The notes under the pieces were generated by a model that worked only from the letters and a program-made list of their open reading frames with translations, was not told the origin of the DNA and ran no database searches. A program made the position numbers and the translations under genes. 8,924 nucleotides of DNA. Origin: an uncultured bacterium (lineage in GTDB: Bacteria > Verrucomicrobiota > Kiritimatiellia > CAIKKV01). Positions 1 to 7,364 of this stretch are shown in pieces. Positions within the stretch are counted from its first letter, which is position 1; each line of letters opens with the position of its first letter. Where the stretch lies: NCBI GenBank assembly GCA_903828035.1, contig CAIKKV010000650.1, positions 1 through 8,924 of the forward strand. Reading direction: 5' to 3'.

Positions 1-96
1 ATTCCGCTCCGTGTGGTCCCGGACCGTCACAAACAGATAAAAGGCGCCGGTGAACAGGACGCCCACCAGAAGCCAGAAAAGGGTGCGAATGTGCAT
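1..96 (-). CDS. N-terminus of probable DUF4340-family membrane protein (partial, runs off left edge)
   Basis: Only the first 32 codons are inside the window, starting at an ATG whose complement is at 94-96. A GGAG ribosome-binding site lies 5 nt upstream (102-105), and the frame stays open to base 1. The peptide begins with a short basic stretch (MHIRT) and then one hydrophobic segment at about residues 6-25, followed by polar residues. This fits a single-pass N-terminal anchor or uncleaved signal. It starts 11 bp after the stop of the GldG-like gene. In many bacteria the gene following an ABC ATPase, a GldF-like permease and a GldG-like protein encodes a DUF4340 protein with exactly this kind of N-terminus, so that assignment is made mainly from position. 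The visible residues alone cannot prove the family. It was probably missed by automatic calling because it is short and cut by the window edge. Confidence 0.6.
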   Translation of the reverse strand, partial: MHIRTLFWLLVGVLFTGAFYLFVTVRDHTERN

Positions 97-101
97 GTCG
101 T

Positions 102-105
102 CTCC
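102..105 (-). promoter_or_regulatory. Ribosome-binding site of the left-edge gene
   Basis: GGAG on the minus strand, 5 nt before the ATG at 96 and just downstream of the TAA stop (108-110) of the preceding gene. It supports translation of the truncated left-edge frame. Confidence 0.5.
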
Positions 106-107
106 GC

Positions 108-1559
108 TTACCGCCGCCGTAAAATCGCCACCAGCACCGCCAGGAGCAGGGCCGCCCCCGGCAGGCCCGCCACGACCCAGAGGAAGAGCTTCCGCCGCTG
201 CTCCGGATCCAGATCCATGGAAATCTCATCCGGCATCCGGGGTGAAACCGCGGCCAGGTGATCGCGCTCCAGCAGCCAGTTCAGGACGCCCATGAAGAAA
301 TCCTCGTTCCCGCCGGCCAGCGCCCCGTTGGAGACAAAATCCGCATCGCCCACGACCGCGAGGCGCGTGGGCGACAGCGACACCTTGAGGCCGGCCGGAA
401 CGCCGCGCTCCACCGCCACGGCGATGGAGGCCGGCCCGGGCGGATCATCCTTCACGTTGAACCGCGGCGGATCCTCGGAGGGACTCGTTTCGATCCAGCT
501 GTTGGCGGCGCTCCGGGCGAGGGACGTCACCCGCAGCCGGTCGGCCTGCGAGCCTTCGGGCAGGGGGCGCACCTCGCGCGGCGCATAGAACGAGCAGGCC
601 ATGTTCCTCAGCCCGCGCGTGGCGGGATGATCGGCGAAACTGGAAACCAGCAGCTCCCGCCCCGTGAGGGCCGGCCCCGCCACGCTGTTGTTGCTGACGC
701 GCACGCCCCAGTCCTCGAAAAGGGGCTCCAGACCCGTTCCGCGCCCCTTCTGCACGAGAAACAGGACCCGCCCGCCGCGATCCAGGTAGGCGCGCAGCGC
801 CGCGAGGGCGTGAGGCGAAAAGGGTCGGGTGGGGCCCAGCACCACCACGGCGGAGCACGCATCCGGAACGGCTTCCCCGGAGGGCAGCTTGACGGCGCGC
901 AACGCGTCGCGGCGCAGCGCCATGCCCAGGCGGGAGTAGCCGGACGGGCTGAAGTTTTCAATGTCGCCCTCGCCCTCGCCCGTGAGAAAGGCCACCACGG
1001 GCGGCATCGGCTGGAGCAGCCCCTCGAGCGCCGTGGAAACCATCTGCTCGCCGCGGAAGGCCACGCGGGTTTTGGACCGGCCTTCGACGACGGGCCAGTA
1101 GTTGAACTCCATCATCTTGCGGGCCTCGACCACGGCAAACCGACCGCCCATCTCCAGGATCAGGCAATTGGATTCGGCCAGCCCGTAGCGCCGGGCCAGC
1201 GTCCGCGCCTCGCCGATGTCGCGCGCCGGATCGACGAACCGGACCGCCAGCCGCGGATTGGCGGCCGCGTATTCCCGCAGCAGCCCCCGGATGTCCTGGT
1301 ATAGCTCGAAGTCGGTTTCGACGACGGCCGTGACGGCGACCGGCTGCCTGACCTGCCCGAGGATGGCGAGGCTCTTCTCCGACAGCGCGAAGAACCGGGC
1401 CCGGCTGAAATCATGCCGGATGGGAAAGCGGGCGGCGAGGGCGTTCACCAGGACCACCAGCGCAATCGCCAGCGCCACGGAAAGCCAGAGGCTGACCGTC
1501 GCCGCAGTCCGCCAGGCCCGCCGCCTCCACACACTTCGTATTGCCGCCTTGTCGGCCAT
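108..1559 (-). CDS. GldG-like ABC transporter auxiliary protein
   Basis: This 483-aa protein belongs to the GldG/ABC-type uncharacterised transport family (PF09822-like). It has one N-terminal membrane helix (about 19-41) after a basic cytoplasmic start, a large extracytoplasmic region, and a C-terminal helix (about 459-480) ending in Arg-Arg-Arg. Just after the first helix, residues 48-67 carry the family hallmark: Arg and Asp followed by an 'FALSEKS' segment. Residues 192-199 are LTGEGEGD, matching the LTGHGE-type motif of the family. A segment near 218-256 (VVVLGP, then a 'YLDRGGRVLFLVQ' strand) resembles the class I glutamine-amidotransferase-like fold found in GldG. The start is an ATG preceded by GGGAGG that overlaps the previous stop. 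It lies 9 bp after the permease gene. In Bacteroidota, GldG works with GldA and GldF in gliding, but here the partner genes point to an envelope-related exporter of unknown substrate rather than gliding itself. Confidence 0.87.
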   Translation of the reverse strand: MADKAAIRSVWRRRAWRTAATVSLWLSVALAIALVVLVNALAARFPIRHDFSRARFFALSEKSLAILGQVRQPVAVTAVVETDFELYQDIRGLLREYAAANPRLAVRFVDPARDIGEARTLARRYGLAESNCLILEMGGRFAVVEARKMMEFNYWPVVEGRSKTRVAFRGEQMVSTALEGLLQPMPPVVAFLTGEGEGDIENFSPSGYSRLGMALRRDALRAVKLPSGEAVPDACSAVVVLGPTRPFSPHALAALRAYLDRGGRVLFLVQKGRGTGLEPLFEDWGVRVSNNSVAGPALTGRELLVSSFADHPATRGLRNMACSFYAPREVRPLPEGSQADRLRVTSLARSAANSWIETSPSEDPPRFNVKDDPPGPASIAVAVERGVPAGLKVSLSPTRLAVVGDADFVSNGALAGGNEDFFMGVLNWLLERDHLAAVSPRMPDEISMDLDPEQRRKLFLWVVAGLPGAALLLAVLVAILRRR

Positions 1560-1563
1560 TCGA

Positions 1564-1569
1564 CCTCCC
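1564..1569 (-). promoter_or_regulatory. Shine-Dalgarno of the GldG-like gene, overlapping the permease stop
   Basis: On the minus strand TAGGGAGG joins the TAG stop of the permease gene (1569-1571) to GGGAGG, 4 nt before the ATG at 1559. This fixes the start of the GldG-like gene and implies coupled translation. Confidence 0.7.
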
Positions 1570-2309
1570 TACCGCCACCGCTTCGATTCAATCGTCTTCA
1601 CGGTCATGAAAAACATCAGGCCCGTTCCGGACAGGTAAAAGAGCACGGCGCGGGAATCCAGGATTCCCCTCGAGAAATCCATGACGTGCTGGATGGCGGA
1701 GGCGTAATCCAAAAACCGCTGCACGGATCCGGAGGGCCCGGCGTACCAGAAGGCGTCCAGGAAAAAGAGCACGCTGAGCGAGGCGAAAATGCCCAGCGCC
1801 GCCAGCACGGGGCCGCGCGACAAGGCCGAGATCAGCACGCCGATGGAGGTGTAGAAGGCGCCCATCAGCAGCACGCCGGCGAGCCCCACCACCACCTGCA
1901 TCTCATCCACGGCCCACACGCCGGAGCTGCAGGCCCGCAGGATCCACGGGTAGCCGGCGGTGGGCAGCAGGATCAGCGCGAAGAGCGTGAGCGCGGCGGA
2001 GAACTTTCCGCCCACCAGGTCGACATCGCTCAGCGGCGCCGTCATCAGCAGCTCCAGCGAGCCGGAGCGATTCTCCTCGGCAAAGCTCCGCATGGTCAGC
2101 GCCGTGATCAGTGCCAGGGTGATGATCCAGAAGAACATGGGGCCGAAGAGCAGCACGCTCATGGCCGTGGGCGTGCCGGCGCTTTCGACGGACAGCTTCC
2201 AGAAATTGAGCCCGGTCACCACCAGGAACACCGCCGCAATCCCGTAAAGCGAGGGGGAAACGAGCTGGACGGCCATCTCTTTGCGCCAGACGGCAAGGAT
2301 CTTATTCAC
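1569..2309 (-). CDS. ABC-2 type permease, GldF-like
   Basis: This 246-aa integral membrane protein has about six predicted helices (roughly 19-37, 51-71, 104-125, 138-160, 165-186, 219-237), the usual size and topology of the GldF-type ABC-2 permease. The diagnostic stretch is at 74-103: an RSFAEE segment, then GSLELLMTAP, a SD pair and a GGKF motif at the start of the third helix. A second family signature near 208-225 (HVMDFSRGILDSR) precedes the last helix. The start codon is GTG (complement at 2307-2309), preceded 4 nt upstream by a strong GGAGGAG site (2314-2320). The gene overlaps the end of the ATPase gene by 8 bp. It should form the membrane channel driven by that ATPase, together with the GldG-like protein downstream. 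The substrate cannot be read from the sequence. Confidence 0.92.
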   Translation of the reverse strand: MNKILAVWRKEMAVQLVSPSLYGIAAVFLVVTGLNFWKLSVESAGTPTAMSVLLFGPMFFWIITLALITALTMRSFAEENRSGSLELLMTAPLSDVDLVGGKFSAALTLFALILLPTAGYPWILRACSSGVWAVDEMQVVVGLAGVLLMGAFYTSIGVLISALSRGPVLAALGIFASLSVLFFLDAFWYAGPSGSVQRFLDYASAIQHVMDFSRGILDSRAVLFYLSGTGLMFFMTVKTIESKRWR

Positions 2310-3240
2310 GCGGCTCCTCCCCGGTCAGCGACATGAAGACCTCCTCCAGCGTGTGATGATCCGCGCGCAGCTCCCGGAGGGCCCAGTGCTCGCGCACCGC
2401 GAGGTTGAACACGTCCGGCCTCAAGTCCGTCTCCTCCCGGCTGGTGATGCGCACCCGCACCCATTCGCCCGCCGCCTCGGCCTCGACCGTATCCGCGAAC
2501 ACGATGGCCGCGCATTTCTCCCGGACCGCCTCCAGCGGCGCCCGGATCTCGGCCGCCACGCGGGAGCAGCCCAGGCTGCGGCGGCGCAGGTCCGAGGGCG
2601 TGTCGAGGGCCACCAGCTTTCCGCGATTCAGGATCAGCACGCGGCGGCAGAGGCTTTCCGCCTCGGCCAGGGAGTGGGTGGACATCAGGATCGTGCGGGA
2701 GCCGGCCAGGCCGAGGATGACATCGCGGATGGCCCGCCCCTGGTTCGGGTCCAAGCCGGCGGTGGGCTCGTCGAGGATCAGCACATCGGGATCGTGCAGC
2801 AGGGCGGCGGCCAGGCCCACCCGCTGGCGGTAGCCGCGCGAGAGCTGCCCGATGATCCGGTTCGCCGCCTCCCCCAGGCCGCAGGCGCCCAGCACCCACT
2901 CGATGCGCTGGAGCCGCTTGCGCAGGGACATCCCGTACAGGTCCCCCATCAGCTCCAGATGCTCGCGCACCCGCAGCTCGGGATAAACGGGGGCGTTTTC
3001 CGGCAGGTAGCCGATGTGCCGCCGGATTTCAAGGGCGTCGCGGTCCAGGCTCAGCCCCCCCACCGTGACGGTGCCGCCCGTCGGCTGCAGATAGCCGGCC
3101 AGCACGCGGACGGTGGTCGTTTTGCCGGCGCCGTTGGGCCCCAGCAGCGCCGTCACCTCGCCCGCTTCCACGGAGAAGCTCAGGTCGTCCACGGCCGTCA
3201 CGCCGGCGTACCGGCGGGTCAGATGTTTCACTTCTATCAT
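2302..3240 (-). CDS. ABC transporter ATP-binding protein, GldA/NosF-like
   Basis: This 312-aa nucleotide-binding subunit has all the expected motifs: Walker A GPNGAGKTT (34-42), signature LSRGY-QR (133-140), Walker B LILDEP (154-159) with catalytic Glu158, D-loop GLDP (162-165), and switch His189 in STHSLAEAE. The Q-loop region reads IGYLPE (76-81), the form usual in this subfamily. After about residue 215 there is a C-terminal domain of about 95 residues typical of drug/gliding-type exporter ATPases. The ATG lies one base after the TGA of the VWA gene (TGACATG) with only a weak GAAG upstream, so translation is probably coupled to that gene. It pairs with the overlapping ABC-2 permease downstream. 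No solute-binding protein gene is nearby, which fits an exporter rather than an importer. Confidence 0.96.
   Translation of the reverse strand: MIEVKHLTRRYAGVTAVDDLSFSVEAGEVTALLGPNGAGKTTTVRVLAGYLQPTGGTVTVGGLSLDRDALEIRRHIGYLPENAPVYPELRVREHLELMGDLYGMSLRKRLQRIEWVLGACGLGEAANRIIGQLSRGYRQRVGLAAALLHDPDVLILDEPTAGLDPNQGRAIRDVILGLAGSRTILMSTHSLAEAESLCRRVLILNRGKLVALDTPSDLRRRSLGCSRVAAEIRAPLEAVREKCAAIVFADTVEAEAAGEWVRVRITSREETDLRPDVFNLAVREHWALRELRADHHTLEEVFMSLTGEEPRE
2314..2320 (-). promoter_or_regulatory. Shine-Dalgarno supporting the GTG start of the permease
   Basis: GGAGGAG on the minus strand, inside the last codons of the ATPase gene and 4 nt before the GTG at 2307-2309. It decides the non-ATG start of the permease. 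Confidence 0.65.
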
Positions 3241-3241
3241 G

Positions 3242-5062
3242 TCACTTCAACTCGTCGGCGTAAGGCACCTGGAGTCCGTAGGAGGCGGACACGCGCTGAA
3301 TCTCCCGGATCAGGGCCGGATCCCGGGTGCGGGTATGCTCCCCGATCAGCCCGTAGACCTTGTGCCACGCCCACTCCTCGCGGATCGCGGCATCCCCCGC
3401 GGCGGCCTCGGCCATCTTCAAATCGAACACCATGTCGCAGCCCTGCTCGCCCGAGCGGCCCACCACCTGGAACACCACGCGGTCCGCCTTTTTGGGAAAC
3501 CGGCCATACAGGACCAGCGACCGGTCGAGATACAGGTTCGGCGTCAGGGAGGGCACCATCTCCGCGCCCGGCGAGGAAAACCGGAAATGCATGTCGCTCA
3601 GCACGGGACGGCTGACGCCGACAACCTGGCCGTCCATGACGTCGGGAATCGACCAGCGGCCCCGCCGCGCGGCCACCGAATCGCCCCGGTTCATGTAGCT
3701 CAGCATGTCCAGCAGGTAGAGATTCGCCTGGTCGAAGGTCGCCAGGGCGAACACCGAAACCGAGCCGCTGTTCTCGCGCGTGAAGGCCGCGATGATCTCG
3801 GCGCTGTCGCGCATGCCCGCGGTCGGAAGGCCGTCGCTGATCAGGATCACGACCACCGGCCGCACCGGCTTGCGGTCCATGGACAGCAGCTCGCGCAGCG
3901 AGGCGTAGATGTCGGTGTTGCCGCGCGACTCCATGGCCCGGACAAACGTGCGGCCGGCCTCGAGATTCGCGGCGTGGGCCGGCGCCCAGTCGGCGAAGCA
4001 GCGCCGGGGCGTGTCCCGGAACTCCACCACGTTGAAGCGGTCGCGGGGCGGCAGCTGGGCGAGGCAGCGCAGGAGCCCTTCGCGGCAGAAGGCCAGCCGC
4101 TGCTCCGTGATGCTGGCCGAGCAGTCCTGGATGAAAAGGATGTCCTTGGGAAGCACCGGCATGGCGTCGGCCCCGGCCCGCTTGATATCCACCTTCGCAT
4201 ACAGATAGTCGGGATCCGTTTTCGGGGAATACACGCTCAGCGTCGCTTTCAACAGGCCCTCGATCGGCTTGAGAGGCTCGCCGCTGGGCGGCGGCAGCAG
4301 GGCCACGGTCTCGGGTGCGCGCCGCCCGCCCGCCTCCGCCGCGCCCGAGCCCAGCACGGGGCCCGGCGCCGACTTGAGCAGCTCCTCCAGCCGCTCCCAC
4401 TGCGTATCGGCGGCCTTCACCGAGGGCGGCCGCGCTTCCGCCACGCTTTGCCTGGCGGCGTCCGACAGCTCCGTCCCCGTCCCCACCTTATGCGGCGCCT
4501 CCATCGGCAGCGTCACATCGGCCGCCCCCTTGATGCGGTTGACATCCGGGATCAGCCGGCGCGGCCGGTCGGGGATCTCCTCGCGGACCAGCCGATCCTC
4601 CACCTTCAGGATCTCCTCGCGCGGGGACCAGCTCTCGGCCCGGGGCGCGTTCGGCGTCGGCGGGGCGCCGGCCGACTGCTCCAGCGCGCCGGACGGCAGC
4701 GGCTGGGGCGCCAGCTTGACCTCGTCCACCATGCGCTTGAGGGTGATCGCGTCCGCCTTCACATTGAAGCCGGGCCCGGGTTTCAGCGAGGTGGCGGCCT
4801 CGGGCCGCTCCGACTCCGCCGCGCGCGGCACGGCCGACACGGTGGACACCTTGAACGCCTGGTGCAAGTCGTCCTTCACCTGCTCCCAGTCGTGCGGCAG
4901 CGCAAAGGCGGGAAGACGCATGGCGATGAAGACATGCAGGGCCACGGACAGCACGGCGGCCGTCATGCCCATCCACAGGCGGCGGCGCTGCAGGCGATGA
5001 TGGAGCGACTCCACATCGGCAAACCCGTCGTCATCCAAATCGGGAAGGAATTGATTAGCCAT
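3242..5062 (-). CDS. Membrane-anchored VWA-domain protein with a TonB/TolA-like N-terminal anchor
   Basis: The protein has 606 aa. A basic cytoplasmic start (RRR at 26-28) precedes one membrane helix at about 31-50 containing SVALH (39-43), the Ser-x-x-x-His spacing of TonB and TolA anchor helices. A linker rich in Pro, Ala and charged residues (about 55-265) follows. The VWA domain (about 305-455) has a complete metal site: DCSAS (313-317), Thr383 in GNTDIY, and Asp410 in ISDG. After it, a region at 485-605 resembles the tail of VIT/VWA (inter-alpha-trypsin-inhibitor-like) proteins: PVLSD, NLYLDRSLVLYGRF, a Trp-containing helix and a final YGLQVPYAD. No N-terminal VIT domain is visible. The VWA domain should lie in the periplasm and bind protein ligands through a divalent cation. 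The position after exbB-exbD and a TPR gene suggests it is driven by that channel; this is inferred. It is 10 bp downstream of the TPR gene, with GGGAGG overlapping the previous stop. Confidence 0.9.
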   Translation of the reverse strand: MANQFLPDLDDDGFADVESLHHRLQRRRLWMGMTAAVLSVALHVFIAMRLPAFALPHDWEQVKDDLHQAFKVSTVSAVPRAAESERPEAATSLKPGPGFNVKADAITLKRMVDEVKLAPQPLPSGALEQSAGAPPTPNAPRAESWSPREEILKVEDRLVREEIPDRPRRLIPDVNRIKGAADVTLPMEAPHKVGTGTELSDAARQSVAEARPPSVKAADTQWERLEELLKSAPGPVLGSGAAEAGGRRAPETVALLPPPSGEPLKPIEGLLKATLSVYSPKTDPDYLYAKVDIKRAGADAMPVLPKDILFIQDCSASITEQRLAFCREGLLRCLAQLPPRDRFNVVEFRDTPRRCFADWAPAHAANLEAGRTFVRAMESRGNTDIYASLRELLSMDRKPVRPVVVILISDGLPTAGMRDSAEIIAAFTRENSGSVSVFALATFDQANLYLLDMLSYMNRGDSVAARRGRWSIPDVMDGQVVGVSRPVLSDMHFRFSSPGAEMVPSLTPNLYLDRSLVLYGRFPKKADRVVFQVVGRSGEQGCDMVFDLKMAEAAAGDAAIREEWAWHKVYGLIGEHTRTRDPALIREIQRVSASYGLQVPYADELK

Positions 5063-5067
5063 ACGGT

Positions 5068-5073
5068 CCTCCC
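5068..5073 (-). promoter_or_regulatory. Shine-Dalgarno of the VWA gene, overlapping the TPR gene stop
   Basis: The minus strand reads TAGGGAGG: the TAG stop of the TPR gene (5073-5075) runs into GGGAGG, 5 nt before the ATG at 5062. This is the same arrangement as at 1564-1571, and it indicates terminating ribosomes can restart on the VWA gene. Confidence 0.7.
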
Positions 5074-7364
5074 TACTCCTTCGCCGCCCAGGCGCTCTTG
5101 GGATACAACTTTTTCAGTTCCGCGGCCATATCGGCCGCCTCCGGCGCGCGACCCTGCCGCTTGAAGCCCGCGGCGGCCTTGTACAGACTCTCCGGCGTCA
5201 GCTCCGGATCCTGGTACAGCAGCGCGACATTCAGGTAAAAACGCACGGCGCCCTCGGCATCGCCCCTGGCCTCCAGGGCGCGGGCCATTCCAAACGTGGC
5301 CCGGGCGCGGATGCCCTCGTTTCCGCCCGCCTGGCGCACGGCCTCGCCATAGGCCTTTTCAGCGGCGGCGGCCTCTCCGGCGGCCAGGGCCAGGTGGCCC
5401 AGGTTCAGCCAGGCCCGCGGTTCGGCGGGCGTGTCGGCGGGGACGGCGGTCGCCGCCTCGAACTCGGCCTTCGCTTCCTCCTTCTTCCCCAGCTTCATCA
5501 GGGCCTCGCCGGACAGCGTGCGCCCGATCTGCGCCCAAGCCGCTTCCCGCTTGCCCGAAGCGAGCAACCGGGAGGCCTCCAGGGACCGGGCCGCCTCGCC
5601 CGTCTTCATCCGGTATTCGGCGAGCCATTCAAGCAGGCCGGGCGGCAGGTCGTCGCGCAGCGGCGTGGCCAGGATGCCCTGCGCCAGCTCGGCGGACTCG
5701 GGGTACTGCCCCATCCGGAACAGGACAATGGCCAGGCGGAGCCGGGCCTGGCGCGCCGTGGTTTCCGCCGGCTCGGCTGCCAGGGCGCCGCGCAGCTCGC
5801 GGGCCGCATCCTCGAACTTGCCCGCGTTTTCAAACAGGACGCCGCACCAGAAATGGGCTTCCGCCGCGTAGGGGTTTTTGGGAAAGCGCCGCAGGAGGAG
5901 CCCGTACGTCTCCAGGGCCTGGTCGTTGCGCCCCAGCTGGGCCTCCGCCACCGCCTTCTGGAAAAGGGCGTCGGGCGCCAGATCGTGCTCGGGGAAGGCG
6001 CCCAGGAACTGGCCCCAGTCGCGGGCCGCATCCTCGCGCCGCCCCGCCTTGGCCTCCCCGTACGCCGCGGCAAAGAGGCCCTTGGCGGCCAGGGGCGAGG
6101 CCGGGTAGCGGACGAACACGGCGCGGTAACACTCGGCGGCATTCGCCTCCTCGCCGCGCTTCTTGAGGAACTCGCCCAGGCGGTAGAGGGCCTCGGGCGC
6201 CAGGGGCGACTTCGGATACGTCTCGGCGATCAGGCGATAATACTGGACCGCCTGGTTGTCGTCCTTGAGCGCCACATACGATTCGGCCAGCAGCCAGCAG
6301 ACCTGGTCGGCCATGGCGCTGTCGGGCGGAATGCCGCGCGCCTGGGCCACGGCGGCCGCGAACTGGCTGTCGGAAAACAGGGCCAGCGCCCGCTCGTAGG
6401 CGGCGCGGCCGGCGTACGGGCTGTCCGGAAACTGCCGCACCAGCGTTTCGTAGCGGGTCGCGGCGGCGGCGTTGTGCTGAAGCTGCCGCTCGCTGTTGGC
6501 GATCAGGTACAGCCAGCCGTCGGCCGGCGCCTCGCGGGCGGCGATCGCCTGCTCGGCCAGCTTGACCGTGTCGGCATGACGGCCGGCGCGGTGATAGGCC
6601 CAGGCCGCCTGGAGGCGGGCGGGGCCCACGCGCGAATCCGTGCCGAACCGGGTGAACAGCTGGTCGAACGCATAGGCGCTCTTCACATAATTCGAGCCGC
6701 GGTAATGCAGGTTGCCCAGCTGGTACCAGGCTTCGGCGCCGACCCGCAGGTCGACGGCCTTCTCGGCGGCCTTGAGAAACAGGGGTTCGGCCCCGGCATC
6801 GCCGCCCGGACCGGTGGCAGCCAGGCCGCCCAGGGCCAGCAGGGAGTAGGAGACGAACGGCGAGCCCGGGTAGTCGCGCACCACGCGCTCGTAGGCGGCG
6901 GCGGCCTCGGCCGGCTTGTTCATCTTCTCCAGCGCCGAGGCCAGGCGGAAGGCGGCATCGGCGGCGATATCGGCGGGCGGGTGCTCGTCCAGCAAGGCTC
7001 GGAGCATGGCGGCGGCCAACTCGTCCTGCCCGGAATCCGCGAACAGCTCCGAGCGCCGCAGGGTGGCCCGGAAGCGGTTGGCGCTGCCCGGCATGGCGGC
7101 CACGCGGGCGTAGGCGCGCTCGGCGGCCACGCGGTTGCCCATGGCCCGGTAGCACTCCCCGCTCCGGAACCAGACGGCATCCGCCGAGGCGCTTCCGGGA
7201 TACTGCTCGAGAAAGAGCATGTACTCCTTGAGCGCCAGATCCTGGATGCCGCGGCGGAAAAGGCCGTCGGCAAACTGGAGCTGGGCGGTTTCCTCGGGCG
7301 TGGCCGCGCCGAACGAGGCGGCGGCCAGGGCCAGGAGGCATGCCGTAAGCCATCCGAACTTCAT
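5073..7364 (-). CDS. Secreted TPR-repeat protein (CpoB/BamD-style repeats)
   Basis: From the ATG at 7364 the product is 763 aa. A signal peptide occupies residues 1-20 (hydrophobic core LTACLLALAAA, likely cleavage after SFGA or nearby), so the rest should be periplasmic. It is helical throughout and built from tetratricopeptide-type units of about 37 residues. Each ends in a Tyr/Phe-Pro-x-Ser/Asn-x-x-Ala turn, seen at 55, 165, 312, 383, 420, 457, 494 and 754, with weaker copies at 91, 128 and 531. An in-frame ATG at 7415 would add 17 residues before the signal peptide. It is rejected because 7364 places the signal at the true N-terminus and forms an ATGA overlap with exbD. There is no strong ribosome-binding site, so translation is probably coupled. 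Such proteins act as scaffolds in envelope complexes; here the likely partners are ExbB/ExbD and the VWA protein. The exact partner is not shown by sequence. Confidence 0.9.
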   Translation of the reverse strand: MKFGWLTACLLALAAASFGAATPEETAQLQFADGLFRRGIQDLALKEYMLFLEQYPGSASADAVWFRSGECYRAMGNRVAAERAYARVAAMPGSANRFRATLRRSELFADSGQDELAAAMLRALLDEHPPADIAADAAFRLASALEKMNKPAEAAAAYERVVRDYPGSPFVSYSLLALGGLAATGPGGDAGAEPLFLKAAEKAVDLRVGAEAWYQLGNLHYRGSNYVKSAYAFDQLFTRFGTDSRVGPARLQAAWAYHRAGRHADTVKLAEQAIAAREAPADGWLYLIANSERQLQHNAAAATRYETLVRQFPDSPYAGRAAYERALALFSDSQFAAAVAQARGIPPDSAMADQVCWLLAESYVALKDDNQAVQYYRLIAETYPKSPLAPEALYRLGEFLKKRGEEANAAECYRAVFVRYPASPLAAKGLFAAAYGEAKAGRREDAARDWGQFLGAFPEHDLAPDALFQKAVAEAQLGRNDQALETYGLLLRRFPKNPYAAEAHFWCGVLFENAGKFEDAARELRGALAAEPAETTARQARLRLAIVLFRMGQYPESAELAQGILATPLRDDLPPGLLEWLAEYRMKTGEAARSLEASRLLASGKREAAWAQIGRTLSGEALMKLGKKEEAKAEFEAATAVPADTPAEPRAWLNLGHLALAAGEAAAAEKAYGEAVRQAGGNEGIRARATFGMARALEARGDAEGAVRFYLNVALLYQDPELTPESLYKAAAGFKRQGRAPEAADMAAELKKLYPKSAWAAKE

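Noticed and set aside
258..1304. Long plus-strand frames here and at 1413-2336 and 2281-3615.
   Set aside because: They are antisense to the GldG-like, permease and ATPase genes, are rich in His/Gln/Arg/Gly without domain signals, and break the otherwise uniform strand direction.
3113..5164. A 683-codon open frame on the plus strand.
   Set aside because: It lies opposite the VWA and ABC ATPase genes, has low-complexity Arg/His/Gly/Pro-rich translation with no recognisable domain, and is the kind of antisense frame that G+C-rich codon use produces. The minus-strand proteins there have clear family motifs.
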